DNA from: Planktothricoides sp. SR001
GTDB taxonomy: Bacteria > Cyanobacteriota > Cyanobacteriia > Cyanobacteriales > Laspinemataceae
Reading direction: 5' to 3'
Assembly: GCF_001276715.1 (NCBI RefSeq)
Contig: NZ_LIUQ01000011.1
Span: 1 to 64,000 of the forward strand
Length of the DNA stretch: 64,000 bases
Below, piece by piece: positions 44,288-54,704 of this stretch; position 1 is the first letter of the stretch; each line of letters begins with the position of its first letter. The position numbers and the translations under genes were made by a program. The notes beneath the pieces are model-generated. The model was not told the origin of the DNA. It saw only the letters and a list, made by a program, of their open reading frames with translations, and searched no databases.

Positions 44288-45042
44288 CCAGTCAATCAAC
44301 CACCCCCGCTCAACCTTATCGCTATGTTAAGTTCGGATTAATCTTTACTGGAGAAACGGAAGAAATCTACTTGCCAAAGTTATTCAAAACGTTGATGGAT
44401 CTAGGTAGTTGTTATTTTGAAGTTATCCGGCGAATACCACAGCTAGATCCGAGAACGGATCGGAAGCAAAAGCTAACAGTTACGGGAGTTCAAGACAAAA
44501 AAATCCCCAGCAAAGATGAAAAGGAAATTACATGGCCTGCGAAGCAATATCTGAATCAATCAAACACCTATGCGATCGTGGTGGACGACCTAGAACATAG
44601 TCGCAAGTCTCAAGCACAAGCGGTTTTCGATCGATACCGGAATGCCCTGGATATATTGCCACCAGACCAAAAATATCGTGCTTCGGTGCATTTTTTGGTG
44701 AATATGCTGGAAGCTTACTATTTTGCTGATGCTCAGGCAATTAATGCGGTATTAGGAACAGCTTTGGAGGATTATCGGGGAGATGTGGAAACTATCCGCC
44801 ACCCCAAGGGTGATTTAAAACAACTAGATCGGGATCGGGGTTTTGACGAAAAAAAAGATGGGGGTAAAATTTTACAGAAGCTTGATGTAGAAAAAGTTTT
44901 GTCCAACCCTGACACCTGTGCATCTTTGAGGACGCTATTTGCCTGGTGTTTGAAGTGCTTGGGTGAACCATCGACCAATGAATATCAGTTTCTCAATGGA
45001 AAATTGAGCGAAATCACCCGATCGCAATTAGAAAACAGTTAA
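44284..45042 (+). CDS. TOPRIM-like (DUF4276-related) partner of the ATPase
   Basis: The 252-residue protein starts inside the stop of the ATPase gene (4-bp overlap), so translation is probably coupled. [19 protein letters not shown] resembles the first TOPRIM strand and helix of OLD/DUF4276 proteins, though the usual catalytic Glu of VEG is Thr22 here, with Glu24, Glu26 and Glu27 close by. [11 protein letters not shown] fits the acidic DxD/DD motif. [18 protein letters not shown] is the LEAWLLAD-type helix seen in DUF4276 proteins. The C-terminal part is basic and helical. It may be the nuclease or effector half of the pair, but the replaced Glu leaves activity in doubt. Naming to family level is from motif memory. 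Confidence 0.72.
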   Translation: MTSQSTTPAQPYRYVKFGLIFTGETEEIYLPKLFKTLMDLGSCYFEVIRRIPQLDPRTDRKQKLTVTGVQDKKIPSKDEKEITWPAKQYLNQSNTYAIVVDDLEHSRKSQAQAVFDRYRNALDILPPDQKYRASVHFLVNMLEAYYFADAQAINAVLGTALEDYRGDVETIRHPKGDLKQLDRDRGFDEKKDGGKILQKLDVEKVLSNPDTCASLRTLFAWCLKCLGEPSTNEYQFLNGKLSEITRSQLENS

Positions 45043-45080
45043 AAAATATTAAATCCACAATAATCCCTGGTTTTTTGTGT

Positions 45081-45698
45081 ATGTCTGAATCGATGTCTGA
45101 ATGGATTGAAATTGGTAAAATTGTCGCCCCCCAAGGACTGCGGGGGGAAATGCGCGTTTATCCGAGTACGGATTTTCCCGATCGCTTTCTGGAACCGGGG
45201 CAACGGTGGCTATTGTCTCCTGGTGACAGGGAACCTCAGCCCGTTGAGTTGTTGGACGGTCGCTATCTGTCTAATAAAAGCTTATATATAGTGCAGTTGG
45301 CTGGGGTGGAGACGGTGGAAGAGGCGGAGGCATTGCGCGGTAGTCTGCTGCTGGTGCCGGAAAGCGATCGCCCCCTTTTAGAAGAAGGTGAATATCATGT
45401 CCGTGATTTGATTAATTTACCCGTTTTCCTTCAGGAAACAGGCGAACTCGTGGGGACGGTGGTGGATATGATTTCTGCCGGTCACGATGTTTTGGTGGTG
45501 GCGGCTGAGTCAAAATCCCTATCCGCTAATTTGAGCGAGGATGATTTGGGGTCGGGCAAAAAGCAAAAGGCAAAAAAGCCCAAAAAACCTCAGTTATTGA
45601 TTCCTTTTGTGATGGAAATTGTCCCCGTGGTAGACCTCGAATTGGGGCGAATTGAGATTACCCCACCCCCCGGTTTGCTGGATGTAAATAATTATTAA
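45081..45698 (+). CDS. rimM: Ribosome maturation factor RimM
   Basis: The 205-residue protein starts at the ATG at 45081 ([15 protein letters not shown]). [26 protein letters not shown] is the N-terminal RimM beta-barrel; [28 protein letters not shown] and [30 protein letters not shown] are the PRC-barrel-like C-terminal domain. RimM binds S19 and assists 30S head assembly. A Lys-rich insert (about 160-172, [14 protein letters not shown]) in the second domain is common in cyanobacterial members. It is unrelated in function to the ATPase pair just upstream (38 bp gap); shared transcription is possible. Confidence 0.93.
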   Translation: MSESMSEWIEIGKIVAPQGLRGEMRVYPSTDFPDRFLEPGQRWLLSPGDREPQPVELLDGRYLSNKSLYIVQLAGVETVEEAEALRGSLLLVPESDRPLLEEGEYHVRDLINLPVFLQETGELVGTVVDMISAGHDVLVVAAESKSLSANLSEDDLGSGKKQKAKKPKKPQLLIPFVMEIVPVVDLELGRIEITPPPGLLDVNNY

Positions 45699-46110
45699 GA
45701 TTAGTGGCAAATTATTGGCAAAAATCATGTTTTATGCAGTGGTGTAGGGGGGCTAGTTTAGGAATACAGAAACCGGGTTTCTGGCTAAAATTTGCGGCGT
45801 TGCTGCATGATTTTAGTCAAGAAACCCCGTTTCTCTGGGCTACGGGCGGATCTTTTTTTCGGTAGAATCCTGAACGCAAAAGCCGTTAATTTGTCTAACA
45901 TAATTTAAGATTATTTTAATAATTTACAATAATTTACAAACTGGTTTAATCATCGGATATTCGGTGATAGAAATCACCAAATAAGCATTGTTAAATCACA
46001 GGAATTCTGTGCGGGCGATCGCACAAGAAAGGCAAGCAAGACTTCATACTGATTAAGATAAGCGTAAAAGGCTTTTTTCTGAATGGTTCACTTTTACCTC
46101 GGTTTTGACC
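45699..46110. other. Spacer with inverted dispersed repeat
   Basis: AGAAACCGGGTTTCT near 45767 and AAGAAACCCCGTTTCT near 45820 belong to the 'GAAACCGGGTTTC' repeats typical of filamentous cyanobacteria (another copy near 49190). No gene seen. Confidence 0.6.
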
Positions 46111-46404
46111 ATGAAAAGTTTTCAGCCTACCCACAAACTCATCGCTCCAGCGGGAGAAGAAATCCCCGTGCTGTTAGTTCCAGAAATTTTAACGGTTAGT
46201 TATCTAGTAATAACGAAAATTGAATATGAGGAGGGAACTGCTCCCTTTTATCGCTGGCATCCGTTACAAGGTGTCACCTATAATGGCATCAAATTAGAGG
46301 GATTAAAAGTTTTACCTTTAGAGTCGGCTTTTGGCAAAAAAGCTGAATTAACTGATTATGAATCTAACAGAAATCATCCCGGCGATCTGGTGATGGTTTT
46401 GTGA
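46111..46404 (+). CDS. Small conserved hypothetical protein
   Basis: The 97-residue soluble protein starts at the ATG at 46111 (MKSFQPTHKLIAPAGEEIPVLLV); the TTG at 46105 is an alternative. It looks like a small beta-rich protein (FYRWHPLQGVTYNGIKLEGLKVLPLESAF). The periodic hydrophobic pattern and codon use are gene-like. I do not recognise the family. It stands alone between spacers. Confidence 0.6.
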   Translation: MKSFQPTHKLIAPAGEEIPVLLVPEILTVSYLVITKIEYEEGTAPFYRWHPLQGVTYNGIKLEGLKVLPLESAFGKKAELTDYESNRNHPGDLVMVL

Positions 46405-46659
46405 AGAAAGATTAGACCAATACCCCAAACTTCTCAGGATGGGATAGAAGGGATGTGCCGATCGCGCTGGCAATAGCCTATTTCTGAATTTACCTAACTC
46501 CCTACCTGACCTGGGTGCTTAATTGATTCGTGATTTATCGGGCAATAATATTATTTCTAAATAATTTAGAAAATATTTATAAATTTTTTCCCCCGTGTTA
46601 TAATCAGCGAGTCAGAGCTAACCAAGCGGCAAAAAATAATCAATTGAGAGCCTATAAAA

Positions 46660-47991
46660 ATGAAAGCATTTTTCTCTTCAAAACTAATGATGGGTTCTAT
46701 GTCAATTCTTTTGGCAACGGGGCAAGTCGGTGGGTGCAGCGATCGCCAAGAAACCAAAACCGAAACTAGGCCACCCGCTACGGAAATCAGCACCCAAATT
46801 AGAGGAATTCCCCTGTCTTGTTATGTCCAGGTGGGGCCAAAAGGGATTCATCCATCGATTACCAGTAGTACCGTAGAATTGGAGAATTTCCAATCGGCAC
46901 AATGGGCAGAAATTGCTCTGGAATATGCCAAGGTCGGGGATTTTGCCCAGGCGATCACTCTGACGGAAAAAATGGGCGATTATTTACAGAAAAATCAGAC
47001 GTTGGTAGAACTCGCGGGTCAGCTTGCTGCTGGGGGAAACTATGAACAAGCTAAACAGCTTGTGGCAACTATTAAAGAATATGAAACTTATCGGGCGAAA
47101 GGGTTAGCCAGAATTGGCCAGTATTATGCGATCTCCGGGAATAATTCAGCGGCAAATCTTATGTTTTCTGAGGCGATCGCCTTTGCCAAAACTCTGGATG
47201 CAGAATCGATTCAACCAATGGCTTTGGCCGAAATTGCTATTGAATATGCGGCAGCAGGAAAAGAACAGGAAGCGATGCAGCTTGTGGCCGAAATTCAGGA
47301 TGAAAATAGCAAAGCAATGGCTTTAGCGGGAATGGCGACGGCATGGGCAAAAGCCCAGCAATTGAGCAAAGCTTTACAAGTTGCTCAAAGTATTCAAGAT
47401 GACTATTATAAAGCTCAGGCATTGACTGATATTGCCAAAAAAGTTACAGTAGATCAACTTCCGCCCATTGTCGAGAATATTAATCGGATTACCGATGAAA
47501 CTAATAAAATCGCCGCCTTAGCAGAAGTTGTGATGCTGTATATTCGGGCAGGGCAATTTGACCAAGCGGCAGAGTTAACTAAGACTTTGTTGGGCAATGA
47601 TTGGTTGTTGCCAGGAATTATTGCGGAATACGCCAAAACCGGCCAAATTAATCCCATTACTACTTTAACCAATTCTATCGAAAATGAATATTGGCAAAAT
47701 CGGGCTTTGATTTCTATGGTGAGTGGCTATGCCGCGATGGGGGATTTTGCCAAAGCTTTGGATTTGGCCAATGGGATTGCTTCCGCAGATACTAAAAGTA
47801 GTGCTTTGATGGCGATCGCCCAAGCATTAGCCGAGAGAAAAGAATATCGTCAATCTCTAGAATTATTTGAAAATATCGCCGCTAGTACGGAAAATGAGGC
47901 GATTGATTATGATATTGAGAGTTATTTTTTCCCATTAGTAAAATGTGCGATCGCGACAGGGTTGCGGAGCAATATCACTCAGTCAAGGTAA
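46660..47991 (+). CDS. Probable lipoprotein with helical (TPR-like) repeats
   Basis: The 443-residue protein has an N-terminal export signal (MKAFFSSKLMMGSMSILLAT) followed by VGGC (Cys26), a plausible lipobox. A Thr/Pro-rich spacer and a short beta part follow. Then come about nine helix-turn-helix units of 30-35 residues: ALEYAKVGDFAQAITLTEKM, IAIEYAAAGKEQEAMQLVAEIQ, MATAWAKAQQLSKALQVAQSI, SMVSGYAAMGDFAKALDLAN. The repeated A(x)xYAxxGxxxxAxxLxxxI matches TPR-type solenoids. Role is probably protein-protein contact at the membrane; no partner identified. Confidence 0.75.
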   Translation: MKAFFSSKLMMGSMSILLATGQVGGCSDRQETKTETRPPATEISTQIRGIPLSCYVQVGPKGIHPSITSSTVELENFQSAQWAEIALEYAKVGDFAQAITLTEKMGDYLQKNQTLVELAGQLAAGGNYEQAKQLVATIKEYETYRAKGLARIGQYYAISGNNSAANLMFSEAIAFAKTLDAESIQPMALAEIAIEYAAAGKEQEAMQLVAEIQDENSKAMALAGMATAWAKAQQLSKALQVAQSIQDDYYKAQALTDIAKKVTVDQLPPIVENINRITDETNKIAALAEVVMLYIRAGQFDQAAELTKTLLGNDWLLPGIIAEYAKTGQINPITTLTNSIENEYWQNRALISMVSGYAAMGDFAKALDLANGIASADTKSSALMAIAQALAERKEYRQSLELFENIAASTENEAIDYDIESYFFPLVKCAIATGLRSNITQSR

Positions 47992-48038
47992 TGGTTTTAA
48001 TTGGGAAAATCAATGTTCTTATGCGTTCAAAATGAGTG

Positions 48039-49118
48039 ATGATTAAAAATCAGAAGTTATTGATAAATTTATCTTTTATGATTCCCAAAGCCACGGGAAT
48101 TACCACTTATGCCAAAAATATTATTCCCTATTTAAGGGAGTTAAATCCTACTTTGTTAGTATCCCAAACAATTCGGGGCTATGACTGCTATCAAGTGCCG
48201 CATAATTTAACCCCTGATTATGGCAAAAAAGGACATTTATCCCGGATTCTCTGGACTCAATTAAATTTACCAAAAATTTACCAAAATTTAAACGCCAGTT
48301 TATTATTTTCCCCGGTCACAGAAGCGCCGTTATTTTCCCATTGTCGGTGGGTGGTGATGGTGCATGATTTTATTCCCTTGAGGTTTCCCAATTGGCGATC
48401 GCCCCTCACCTATTACCACCGTTATTATATTCCGTTGGTACTCCAGCAAGCAGTGCATATTGTTTGTAATTCCCAAGCCACCGCCAAAGATATTATTAAA
48501 TATTGCCAGATTTCTCCAGAAAAAATTACCCCGATTTCTTTGGGGTATGATGCGGAACATTTTCGGTTTCTGGATTTACAAACTAAAAATTATTTCCTTT
48601 ATATTGGTCGTTGCGATCCGTATAAAAATCTGCATCGTTTAATCCAAGCTTTTGCTAATTTGCCATATCGTTATGATTATGAATTATGGTTAGCAGGAAC
48701 ACCAGATCATCGCTATACTCCCCAGCTAAAAGCACAGGTAAAAGAGTTGGGTTTAACTCAGCAAGTGAAATTTTTAGAATATGTGCCTTTTGCCCAATTG
48801 CCTATATTAATTAATCAGGCGATCGCCCTAGTGTTTCCCAGTCTTTGGGAAGGCTTTGGTCTGCCAATTCTGGAAGCAATGGCTTGTGGGACTCCGGCGA
48901 TCGCGTCTAATCTTTCTTCCTTACCGGAAGTGGTGGGCAATGCTGGTTTGTTAATAAATCCTGACCATACGGCAGAAATCACGGAGGCGATGAATCTTGT
49001 GGCAACAGATACAAAATTGCGTAGTCAGTTACGAGAACTTAGTTTAAATCGGGCGACTGAATTTAGTTGGGCAAAAACTGGGGCAGCAACCGCCAAGGTT
49101 TTGCAGCAATATATATAG
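48039..49118 (+). CDS. Glycosyltransferase family 4
   Basis: The 359-residue GT-B fold enzyme starts at the ATG at 48039 (MIKNQKLLINLSFMIPKATGI). Its N-terminal half has TTYAKNII and WVVMVHDFIPLRFP; the C-terminal half has FLYIGRCDPYKNLHRLIQAFANLP, LWLAGTPDHRYTPQLKAQ, VKFLEYVPFAQLPILINQA and the nucleotide-sugar EX7E motif in PSLWEGFGLPILEAMACGTPAIASNLSSLPEV. This is the GT4 pattern (mannosyl- or glucosyl-type transfer to lipid or polysaccharide precursors). Sugar and acceptor are not deducible. It lies just before glmM and the HpsL-like gene. Confidence 0.85.
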   Translation: MIKNQKLLINLSFMIPKATGITTYAKNIIPYLRELNPTLLVSQTIRGYDCYQVPHNLTPDYGKKGHLSRILWTQLNLPKIYQNLNASLLFSPVTEAPLFSHCRWVVMVHDFIPLRFPNWRSPLTYYHRYYIPLVLQQAVHIVCNSQATAKDIIKYCQISPEKITPISLGYDAEHFRFLDLQTKNYFLYIGRCDPYKNLHRLIQAFANLPYRYDYELWLAGTPDHRYTPQLKAQVKELGLTQQVKFLEYVPFAQLPILINQAIALVFPSLWEGFGLPILEAMACGTPAIASNLSSLPEVVGNAGLLINPDHTAEITEAMNLVATDTKLRSQLRELSLNRATEFSWAKTGAATAKVLQQYI

Positions 49119-49452
49119 ATGGAAAAAACCGGAATTATTTCATGTAGGGGTTAACGGTTGTTGACCCCTAGACTTAGATCGGCATTTCCCAGAAACCCGA
49201 TTTCTCTGTCCAAATTGGCAAATTGGCAACTCTAGAAGCGTTGAATAAGTCAAAATTAGGGTATTTAAATTTAAATCAGACTGGAGAAACCCGATTTTTT
49301 CTGAAAGATCCAGGGTGTTGCTCGGAAGTTGCCAGTTCTCAGGTTTATGACTTCGCTTTTCCGGATCGGCAATTTACCGATGGATTATGTAGAAGCGGAG
49401 ATGAAAATGTTATTCTCCACATTGTGTGTGTTTGTGTGGAGTGGAAAAAATT
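49119..49452. other. Spacer upstream of glmM
   Basis: It has copies of the CCAGAAACCCGATTTCT repeat near 49190 and again near 49285. The frame at 49223-49459 overlaps the glmM start and is not credible. Confidence 0.5.
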
Positions 49453-50973
49453 ATGGTGACATCAAAAATTTGGAATCAAGGTTCTAGAGATGCAACCGCG
49501 AATTTATCGTTAGTGCCGCCAATAAGTGAGGCGATCGCTACCCCCTTGGAACTCCATGAGGTTCTCCAGAGAGGGAAAGCACTGGATTTACCGAACAGTC
49601 CTCTATTTGGCACTGATGGCATTCGTGGTAAAGTTGGCGATTTTCTCACGGCAGAATTAGCCTTGCACGCGGGATTTTGGGCTGGGCAAGTGTTGAAGTC
49701 TTTGTCAACAGTCAACCAAAACTCCCCTAGGCCGATTATTTTAGGCCAAGATTCGAGAAATTCTAGCGATATGTTGGCAATGGCCCTATCTGCCGGTTTG
49801 ACTTCTGCTGGACTGGATGTTTGGAATTTGGGCTTATGTCCGACTCCTTGTGTGGCTTATCTGACCAGTATTTCTAAGGCGATCGGCGGGGTGATGATTT
49901 CTGCCAGCCATAATCCACCAGGGGATAATGGGATTAAGTTTTTTGGTTTGGATGGGACAAAGCTTTCCGGGGCTGTTCAAGCCCAAATTGAAGCGGGAAT
50001 CAGAGGTCAGTCCCATTTATCTGCCTTAAACCATGATTGGGGACATCATTACTATCGCCCAGAATTGGTTGAGGATTATGTTGCGTCGTTGCAGCGTTCT
50101 CTCGGACATAGTGACGAGTTACAGCCGTTACTTGGATTGCGGATTGTTTTGGATTTAGCTTGGGGTGCCGCGTCTCAATTGGCCCCGGCTGTGTTTGAGG
50201 CGATGGGAGCCCTGGTAATTGCCTTACATGATCGGCCCGATGGCGATCGCATTAATGTGAATTGTGGTTCTACCCATTTGCGACAGTTAGAAACGGCGGT
50301 GAAAGACTATGGTGCCGATATGGGTTTTGCCTTTGATGGGGATGCCGATCGCTCCCTGGCCGTGGATAATCAGGGGCGCCCCATCGATGGCGACTACATT
50401 CTCTACCTGTGGGGTAAAAAACTCCGGGAAATGGGCAAACTTCCCGGTGATACCATTGTCGCCACAGTGATGTCGAACTTAGGGTTTGAGCGAGCTTGGG
50501 AAAAACTTGGTGGTAAGCTGGTTCGCACGAACGTGGGCGATCAATATGTCCATGCGGAAATGCAGCGATCGGGTGCTAAGTTGGGCGGCGAGCAGTCCGG
50601 CCATATTATTTGCCCTGACTACAGTATTACCGGCGATGGTTTGATGACTGCATTACAGATTGCCATTTTGGTGAAAGAAAGTGGCCGGTCTTTGGCGGAA
50701 TTACGGGATGAGAGTTTCCAAACCTATCCCCAATTGTTACGCAATGTCCGGGTGGAAGACCGCGATCGCCGTCTCACTTGGCAAGAATGCGCCCCAGTCC
50801 AAGAAGCGATCGCCGAAGCAGAAAAAGCAATGGGCGATCGGGGTCGGGTATTAGTCCGCGCTTCCGGTACGGAACCCCTGATCCGCGTCATGGTAGAAGC
50901 CGCCACCGAGGAAATGGCCGAATATTGGACAGAACATCTGGTGCAAGTAGTGCAGACCTACTTAGCGGCATAA
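49453..50973 (+). CDS. glmM: Phosphoglucosamine mutase
   Basis: The 506-residue enzyme isomerises glucosamine 6-phosphate and glucosamine 1-phosphate (EC 5.4.2.10) for UDP-GlcNAc and so peptidoglycan and polysaccharide synthesis. [15 protein letters not shown], the phosphoserine loop [16 protein letters not shown] (Ser152 from the ATG at 49453), the metal loop [14 protein letters not shown], the sugar-binding GGEQSGHII and the phosphate-binding [15 protein letters not shown] are all intact. GlmM is usually about 450 residues; the extra 50 are at the N terminus ([23 protein letters not shown]), a common cyanobacterial extension. The start at 49426 is less likely. Confidence 0.92.
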   Translation: MVTSKIWNQGSRDATANLSLVPPISEAIATPLELHEVLQRGKALDLPNSPLFGTDGIRGKVGDFLTAELALHAGFWAGQVLKSLSTVNQNSPRPIILGQDSRNSSDMLAMALSAGLTSAGLDVWNLGLCPTPCVAYLTSISKAIGGVMISASHNPPGDNGIKFFGLDGTKLSGAVQAQIEAGIRGQSHLSALNHDWGHHYYRPELVEDYVASLQRSLGHSDELQPLLGLRIVLDLAWGAASQLAPAVFEAMGALVIALHDRPDGDRINVNCGSTHLRQLETAVKDYGADMGFAFDGDADRSLAVDNQGRPIDGDYILYLWGKKLREMGKLPGDTIVATVMSNLGFERAWEKLGGKLVRTNVGDQYVHAEMQRSGAKLGGEQSGHIICPDYSITGDGLMTALQIAILVKESGRSLAELRDESFQTYPQLLRNVRVEDRDRRLTWQECAPVQEAIAEAEKAMGDRGRVLVRASGTEPLIRVMVEAATEEMAEYWTEHLVQVVQTYLAA

Positions 50974-50974
50974 G

Positions 50975-51090
50975 GAAGAAGCGGGGGCTCGCCGTCGGCG
51001 AAGGGGCGGGTGCGGAGGGGCGGAGGGGCGGAGGGGCGGAGGGGCAGAGGAGAGAGTGAATAGTGAATAGTGAATAGTGAATAGTGATAT
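50975..51090. repeat. Short tandem repeats after glmM
   Basis: GGAGGGGC units (about 51013-51045) are followed by four GAATAGT-based 10-bp units (about 51056-51087). The stretch GGGGCTCGCCGTCGGCGA resembles the spacer-type repeats found inside the pseudokinase gene. Confidence 0.8.
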
Positions 51091-51232
51091 TTCTTTTGTA
51101 CGGGCGTCCTTGCGAAGCCCATGCCGTCAGGCTATATGGCCAGAAAGCCCCTACGACTTTTCACTTCTCCCCCGCTCCCTAAAGATCCCCCAAGCGATGG
51201 CCATTTCTGAATAAATTAAAGAATTGCCTCTG

Positions 51233-52936
51233 ATGGTAAAATCTGCAAAAAAATCTCAAAAAAAATCTAAAAAAAAGAATAAATCGGCAAGCGAAGAATT
51301 GGCACAAGTTGGTACTCCAATTCTGAGCAAAAAAGAACTGACTATCCAAAAGAAAAAAGCCCAAAAATATCTTAAAGAAGCCATATCCGCGATCGCTACT
51401 TATGGAGCCATAGGGTTGCTGGTTGGCATTGGGCTATTTTTCGCTGCCGGAGCGAAACTTGCCATTGCTGGAGGGGGTGGCATTGCGGTCTTAGGTCTTT
51501 GCTATAAATATCCCCGACAAGGGTTATGGGCATTTATGATTTATATGCCCTTTTCCGGCACAATTACTTACTGGATCGGTGGAGGTAGTCCGATATTTCA
51601 ATTGGCGAAAGATGGGTTTTTTATTCCAGCAGCGATCGCTCTGGCACTGATCTGCAACAAAAAAAAGTTACCCCTGATGATCGCCAAAGAATGGATGCCC
51701 AGCTTCAGTATTTTACTCGGAGTCACCTTACTCACTTTATTATTTGTCAACGGTTCTTTACAAATGACCCCACCTCCACCGAATTATTCGGGGCCTTATA
51801 AACCCTTTTTACAAGGAATTCTTGGGTTAAAAGTATTAATCGGATATGTGCCATTAATTCCCTGTGCCTATTACCTAATTCGGCATAAAAAAGATTTACT
51901 ATTCTGTGGTCGGCTACACGCAGTTCTGGCGATTATTTGTTGTGGCTTGGGTCTGCTGCAATATTTTTTACTATATTCAGGAAAATGTGGGGGCACCAGG
52001 GGCTTAGTGGGAGATGACTTGTTTAAAGCCACTTTAGATGCCAAATGTCTGGTGGGAGGGTCTTTAGTTTTTAGTCCCGAAGTGGGAATGGTGCGTTTAC
52101 CGGGCACCTTTGTTGCTCCCTGGCAATGGGCTTGGTTCTTAATTAGCAATGCGGTGTTTAGTTTTGCCCCAGCCTTTAATGAAACCTCCAGATTTTGGCG
52201 AATTGTTGGTTTATTTTCTATGGCATTAGTCTTTGTCAATGCGGTAATTTCTGGACAAAGAATTGCCTTAGCTTTGGTGCCCGCTTTAACGGTAATTCTC
52301 TTACTGCTAACCGGACAAGTTGCCAACTTTAAACGATTTGTTCCCATTGCCGTAGGTTTGGCATTAGTTCTCGTGATTGGGGCAGCATCAAATCCCGCAA
52401 TTGTTGAAGAGAGAGTGAATAGTTTTGTCAGTCGCTGGCAAGCTTCTCCGCCCCAAGAATTTATTGTTAATCAATTCCATGAAAGTCATAAGTTTCTGAA
52501 AGGGAGTATTTTGGGTAAAGGGGTGGGCAAGGCTACCAATTCTACGCGGGTATTTGGGGATGCCCAATTAATCGAAACATTTTATCCCAAGTTACTCTAT
52601 GAACTGGGTTATCCAGGGATGTTTGCTTTCCTGGCAACGGCGTTACATTTGACTTTTATTACCTTCAAGGCTTACCGTTCGGTGAAAGATAAACATTTAC
52701 GCGGTTATGGGGCGAGTTTTTGGGTCTTTATTTTGTTTATTACGGTGAATACTTATTACTACCCTTTGGATGTGGATCCAGTGGCGGTTTATTATTGGTT
52801 TCTCGCGGGGGTGATTTTGAAATTACCGGACATTGAACGCCAGGAAGAAGAGAAAAAACTCGCTGCCGAATTAACTCCCGAAGAAGTGAAAAAACGACAG
52901 CGAAAAATGCAACATTTATATGTGGAACCGATTTAA
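51233..52936 (+). CDS. Polytopic membrane protein, HpsL-like
   Basis: The 567-residue protein is predicted from the ATG at 51233 (MVKSAKKSQKKSKKKNKSA). A Lys-rich cytoplasmic head (about 1-50) is followed by about ten hydrophobic helices. The largest outer loop contains KCGGTRGLVGDDLFKATLDAKC and VRLPGTFVAPWQWAWF. The C-terminal tail (LPDIERQEEEKKLAAELTPEEV) is charged. The overall layout (Wzy/O-antigen-ligase-like core, GTFVAPWQ motif, FYPKLLYELGYPGM) fits what is annotated in filamentous cyanobacteria as hormogonium polysaccharide biosynthesis protein HpsL; that link is from recollection. A polymerase or ligase role in exopolysaccharide is inferred. The neighbouring GT4 and glmM would supply sugars. 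Confidence 0.72.
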   Translation: MVKSAKKSQKKSKKKNKSASEELAQVGTPILSKKELTIQKKKAQKYLKEAISAIATYGAIGLLVGIGLFFAAGAKLAIAGGGGIAVLGLCYKYPRQGLWAFMIYMPFSGTITYWIGGGSPIFQLAKDGFFIPAAIALALICNKKKLPLMIAKEWMPSFSILLGVTLLTLLFVNGSLQMTPPPPNYSGPYKPFLQGILGLKVLIGYVPLIPCAYYLIRHKKDLLFCGRLHAVLAIICCGLGLLQYFLLYSGKCGGTRGLVGDDLFKATLDAKCLVGGSLVFSPEVGMVRLPGTFVAPWQWAWFLISNAVFSFAPAFNETSRFWRIVGLFSMALVFVNAVISGQRIALALVPALTVILLLLTGQVANFKRFVPIAVGLALVLVIGAASNPAIVEERVNSFVSRWQASPPQEFIVNQFHESHKFLKGSILGKGVGKATNSTRVFGDAQLIETFYPKLLYELGYPGMFAFLATALHLTFITFKAYRSVKDKHLRGYGASFWVFILFITVNTYYYPLDVDPVAVYYWFLAGVILKLPDIERQEEEKKLAAELTPEEVKKRQRKMQHLYVEPI

Positions 52937-52954
52937 ATATTGACAATTACCCCA

Positions 52955-53130
52955 AAGAAGAAGAGAGGATAGAGGAGAGAGGATAGAGGATATAGGAGAG
53001 AGGATAGAGGATAGAGGAGAGAGGATAGAGGATAGAGGATAGAGGATAGAGTCTCTATGCATCTCTTTTCTATGCATCTCTTTTCTATGCATCTCTTTTC
53101 TCTTTTCTATGCATCTCTTTTCTCTTTTCA
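52955..53130. repeat. GA-rich and ATGCATCTCTTTTCT tandem repeats
   Basis: Roughly ten GAGGATAGAGGA-type units are followed by four copies of ATGCATCTCTTTTCT. No gene. Confidence 0.88.
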
Positions 53131-53154
53131 TTGTTAATTGTCAATTGTTAATTG

Positions 53155-54576
53155 CTAGGTGGTCGGGGGTTCTGGATCTGGTGGTTCTTCGGTGATGCCA
53201 TAGATGGAGTTGTACATCCGCACATATTCTTTGGCGGATTTTGTCCAACTAAAGTCTTCACGCATTCCCCGTTGTTGGAGTTTTTGCCACTCGTCTTTGT
53301 AACGGAAACCTTCGTAGGCTCGCACCATACAGGTGAATAGGTCTAAGGGTTCATAGCGATCGAAGCAGAAACCCGTCCCAGATCCTTCACTGGTGGAATC
53401 CCCAGGGATATTGAACGAAACCGTATCCACTAAACCGCCAGTCCGACGCACGATGGGGACGCAGCCGTAGCGCATGGCCAGCATTTGGCTGATGCCGCAA
53501 GGTTCAAATCGACTGGGCATTAAGAAGGCGTCGGCCCCGCCATAAATGCGCCGCGCTAGGTTGTCGTTATATAGCAAGTAGGTGGCCATGCGACCGGGAT
53601 AACGGGTGGCGAGTTGCCACATCGCGGTTTCATAGTAGCGATCGCCCGTACCTAGTAAGACGAATTGGGCGTCGGTATAGGCCATAAAGCGATCGAGGAT
53701 TTGTAAAGCCAAATCAATCCCTTTCTGTTCGACCAAGCGAGTCACCATGCCAATTAAAAAGGCACCCTTGTTTACTTCTAGACCGACTTCTTCTTGCAAG
53801 GCCACCTTATTGGCTTGACGTTTCTCAATGGTTTCGGCAGTGAAAGTCTGTTTCAGACTCACATCCGTGGCTGGATCGTAACTTTCCGTATCAATTCCAT
53901 TGAGAATGCCCCAGCTTTTCTCACTGATAAAAGAGAGCAATCCTTCAATTTGTTCCCCATATTCAGGGGTACGGATTTGTGCGGCGTAGGTGGGAGACAC
54001 GGTGTTGACGCGATCGGCAAACTGCACCGCCGCAGCCATAGTGTTATGGCCTTGCATATACCAAGGACACCAGGTAATTTTCTCTAAGTACCAGCGCCAC
54101 GGCCCTTGATAGGCCAAGTTATGAATAGTGAAAACCGTGGTGATATCCGGGGACTGGTTCATCCAAACGGGAATCATGCCGGTGTGCCAGTCGTGGCAAT
54201 GGATGATGTCCGGTTTCCAATAGTTCCAGGCAAATTCAGCGGCACCATTGGCAAATAGGGTGAACCGCCAGTCTTCGTCTTCGCCGGAGTAAATCCGCCG
54301 AGGCCAGAAACTGGGATGACCAAACAAATAGAGTGGTACATCGGTTCCCGGAAACACGGTTTCATAAACCGCGAAGTTTTCAAACATGGCATATCCCCAC
54401 CAAATCGGATCTTTGGGGACTTCCACTTTATCGGGCATAAATCCGTAGTAGGGCATGAATACTCGGACATCATGGCCCATGCGTCGGAGGTATTTTGGGA
54501 GGGCGCCGACAACATCACCCATCCCACCAACTTTGGCCAGGGGTGCCGCTTCTGCGGCTACAAATAATATTCGCAT
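53155..54576 (-). CDS. glgA: Glycogen synthase
   Basis: The 473-residue GT5 enzyme extends alpha-1,4-glucan from ADP-glucose (EC 2.4.1.21). [30 protein letters not shown] holds the ADP-glucose-binding [53 protein letters not shown] and [33 protein letters not shown] complete the signature. Length is typical. It is minus-strand like glgP at 38808, but not adjacent. The Lys, Arg and Glu of the KxGG and EPCG motifs are present, so an active enzyme is expected. Confidence 0.93.
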   Translation of the reverse strand: MRILFVAAEAAPLAKVGGMGDVVGALPKYLRRMGHDVRVFMPYYGFMPDKVEVPKDPIWWGYAMFENFAVYETVFPGTDVPLYLFGHPSFWPRRIYSGEDEDWRFTLFANGAAEFAWNYWKPDIIHCHDWHTGMIPVWMNQSPDITTVFTIHNLAYQGPWRWYLEKITWCPWYMQGHNTMAAAVQFADRVNTVSPTYAAQIRTPEYGEQIEGLLSFISEKSWGILNGIDTESYDPATDVSLKQTFTAETIEKRQANKVALQEEVGLEVNKGAFLIGMVTRLVEQKGIDLALQILDRFMAYTDAQFVLLGTGDRYYETAMWQLATRYPGRMATYLLYNDNLARRIYGGADAFLMPSRFEPCGISQMLAMRYGCVPIVRRTGGLVDTVSFNIPGDSTSEGSGTGFCFDRYEPLDLFTCMVRAYEGFRYKDEWQKLQQRGMREDFSWTKSAKEYVRMYNSIYGITEEPPDPEPPTT

Positions 54577-54704
54577 CTGGGTTTTTGCTTTCCCTGAAAT
54601 GGTTAGCTAGGGTAATCATACTCGTTGGGGATCGCTGATGAATCAGATTTCAGTGCGATCGCCCAAAATTCTTTTTGCTGACTTAGTTTGCTGACTTAGT
54701 TTGC

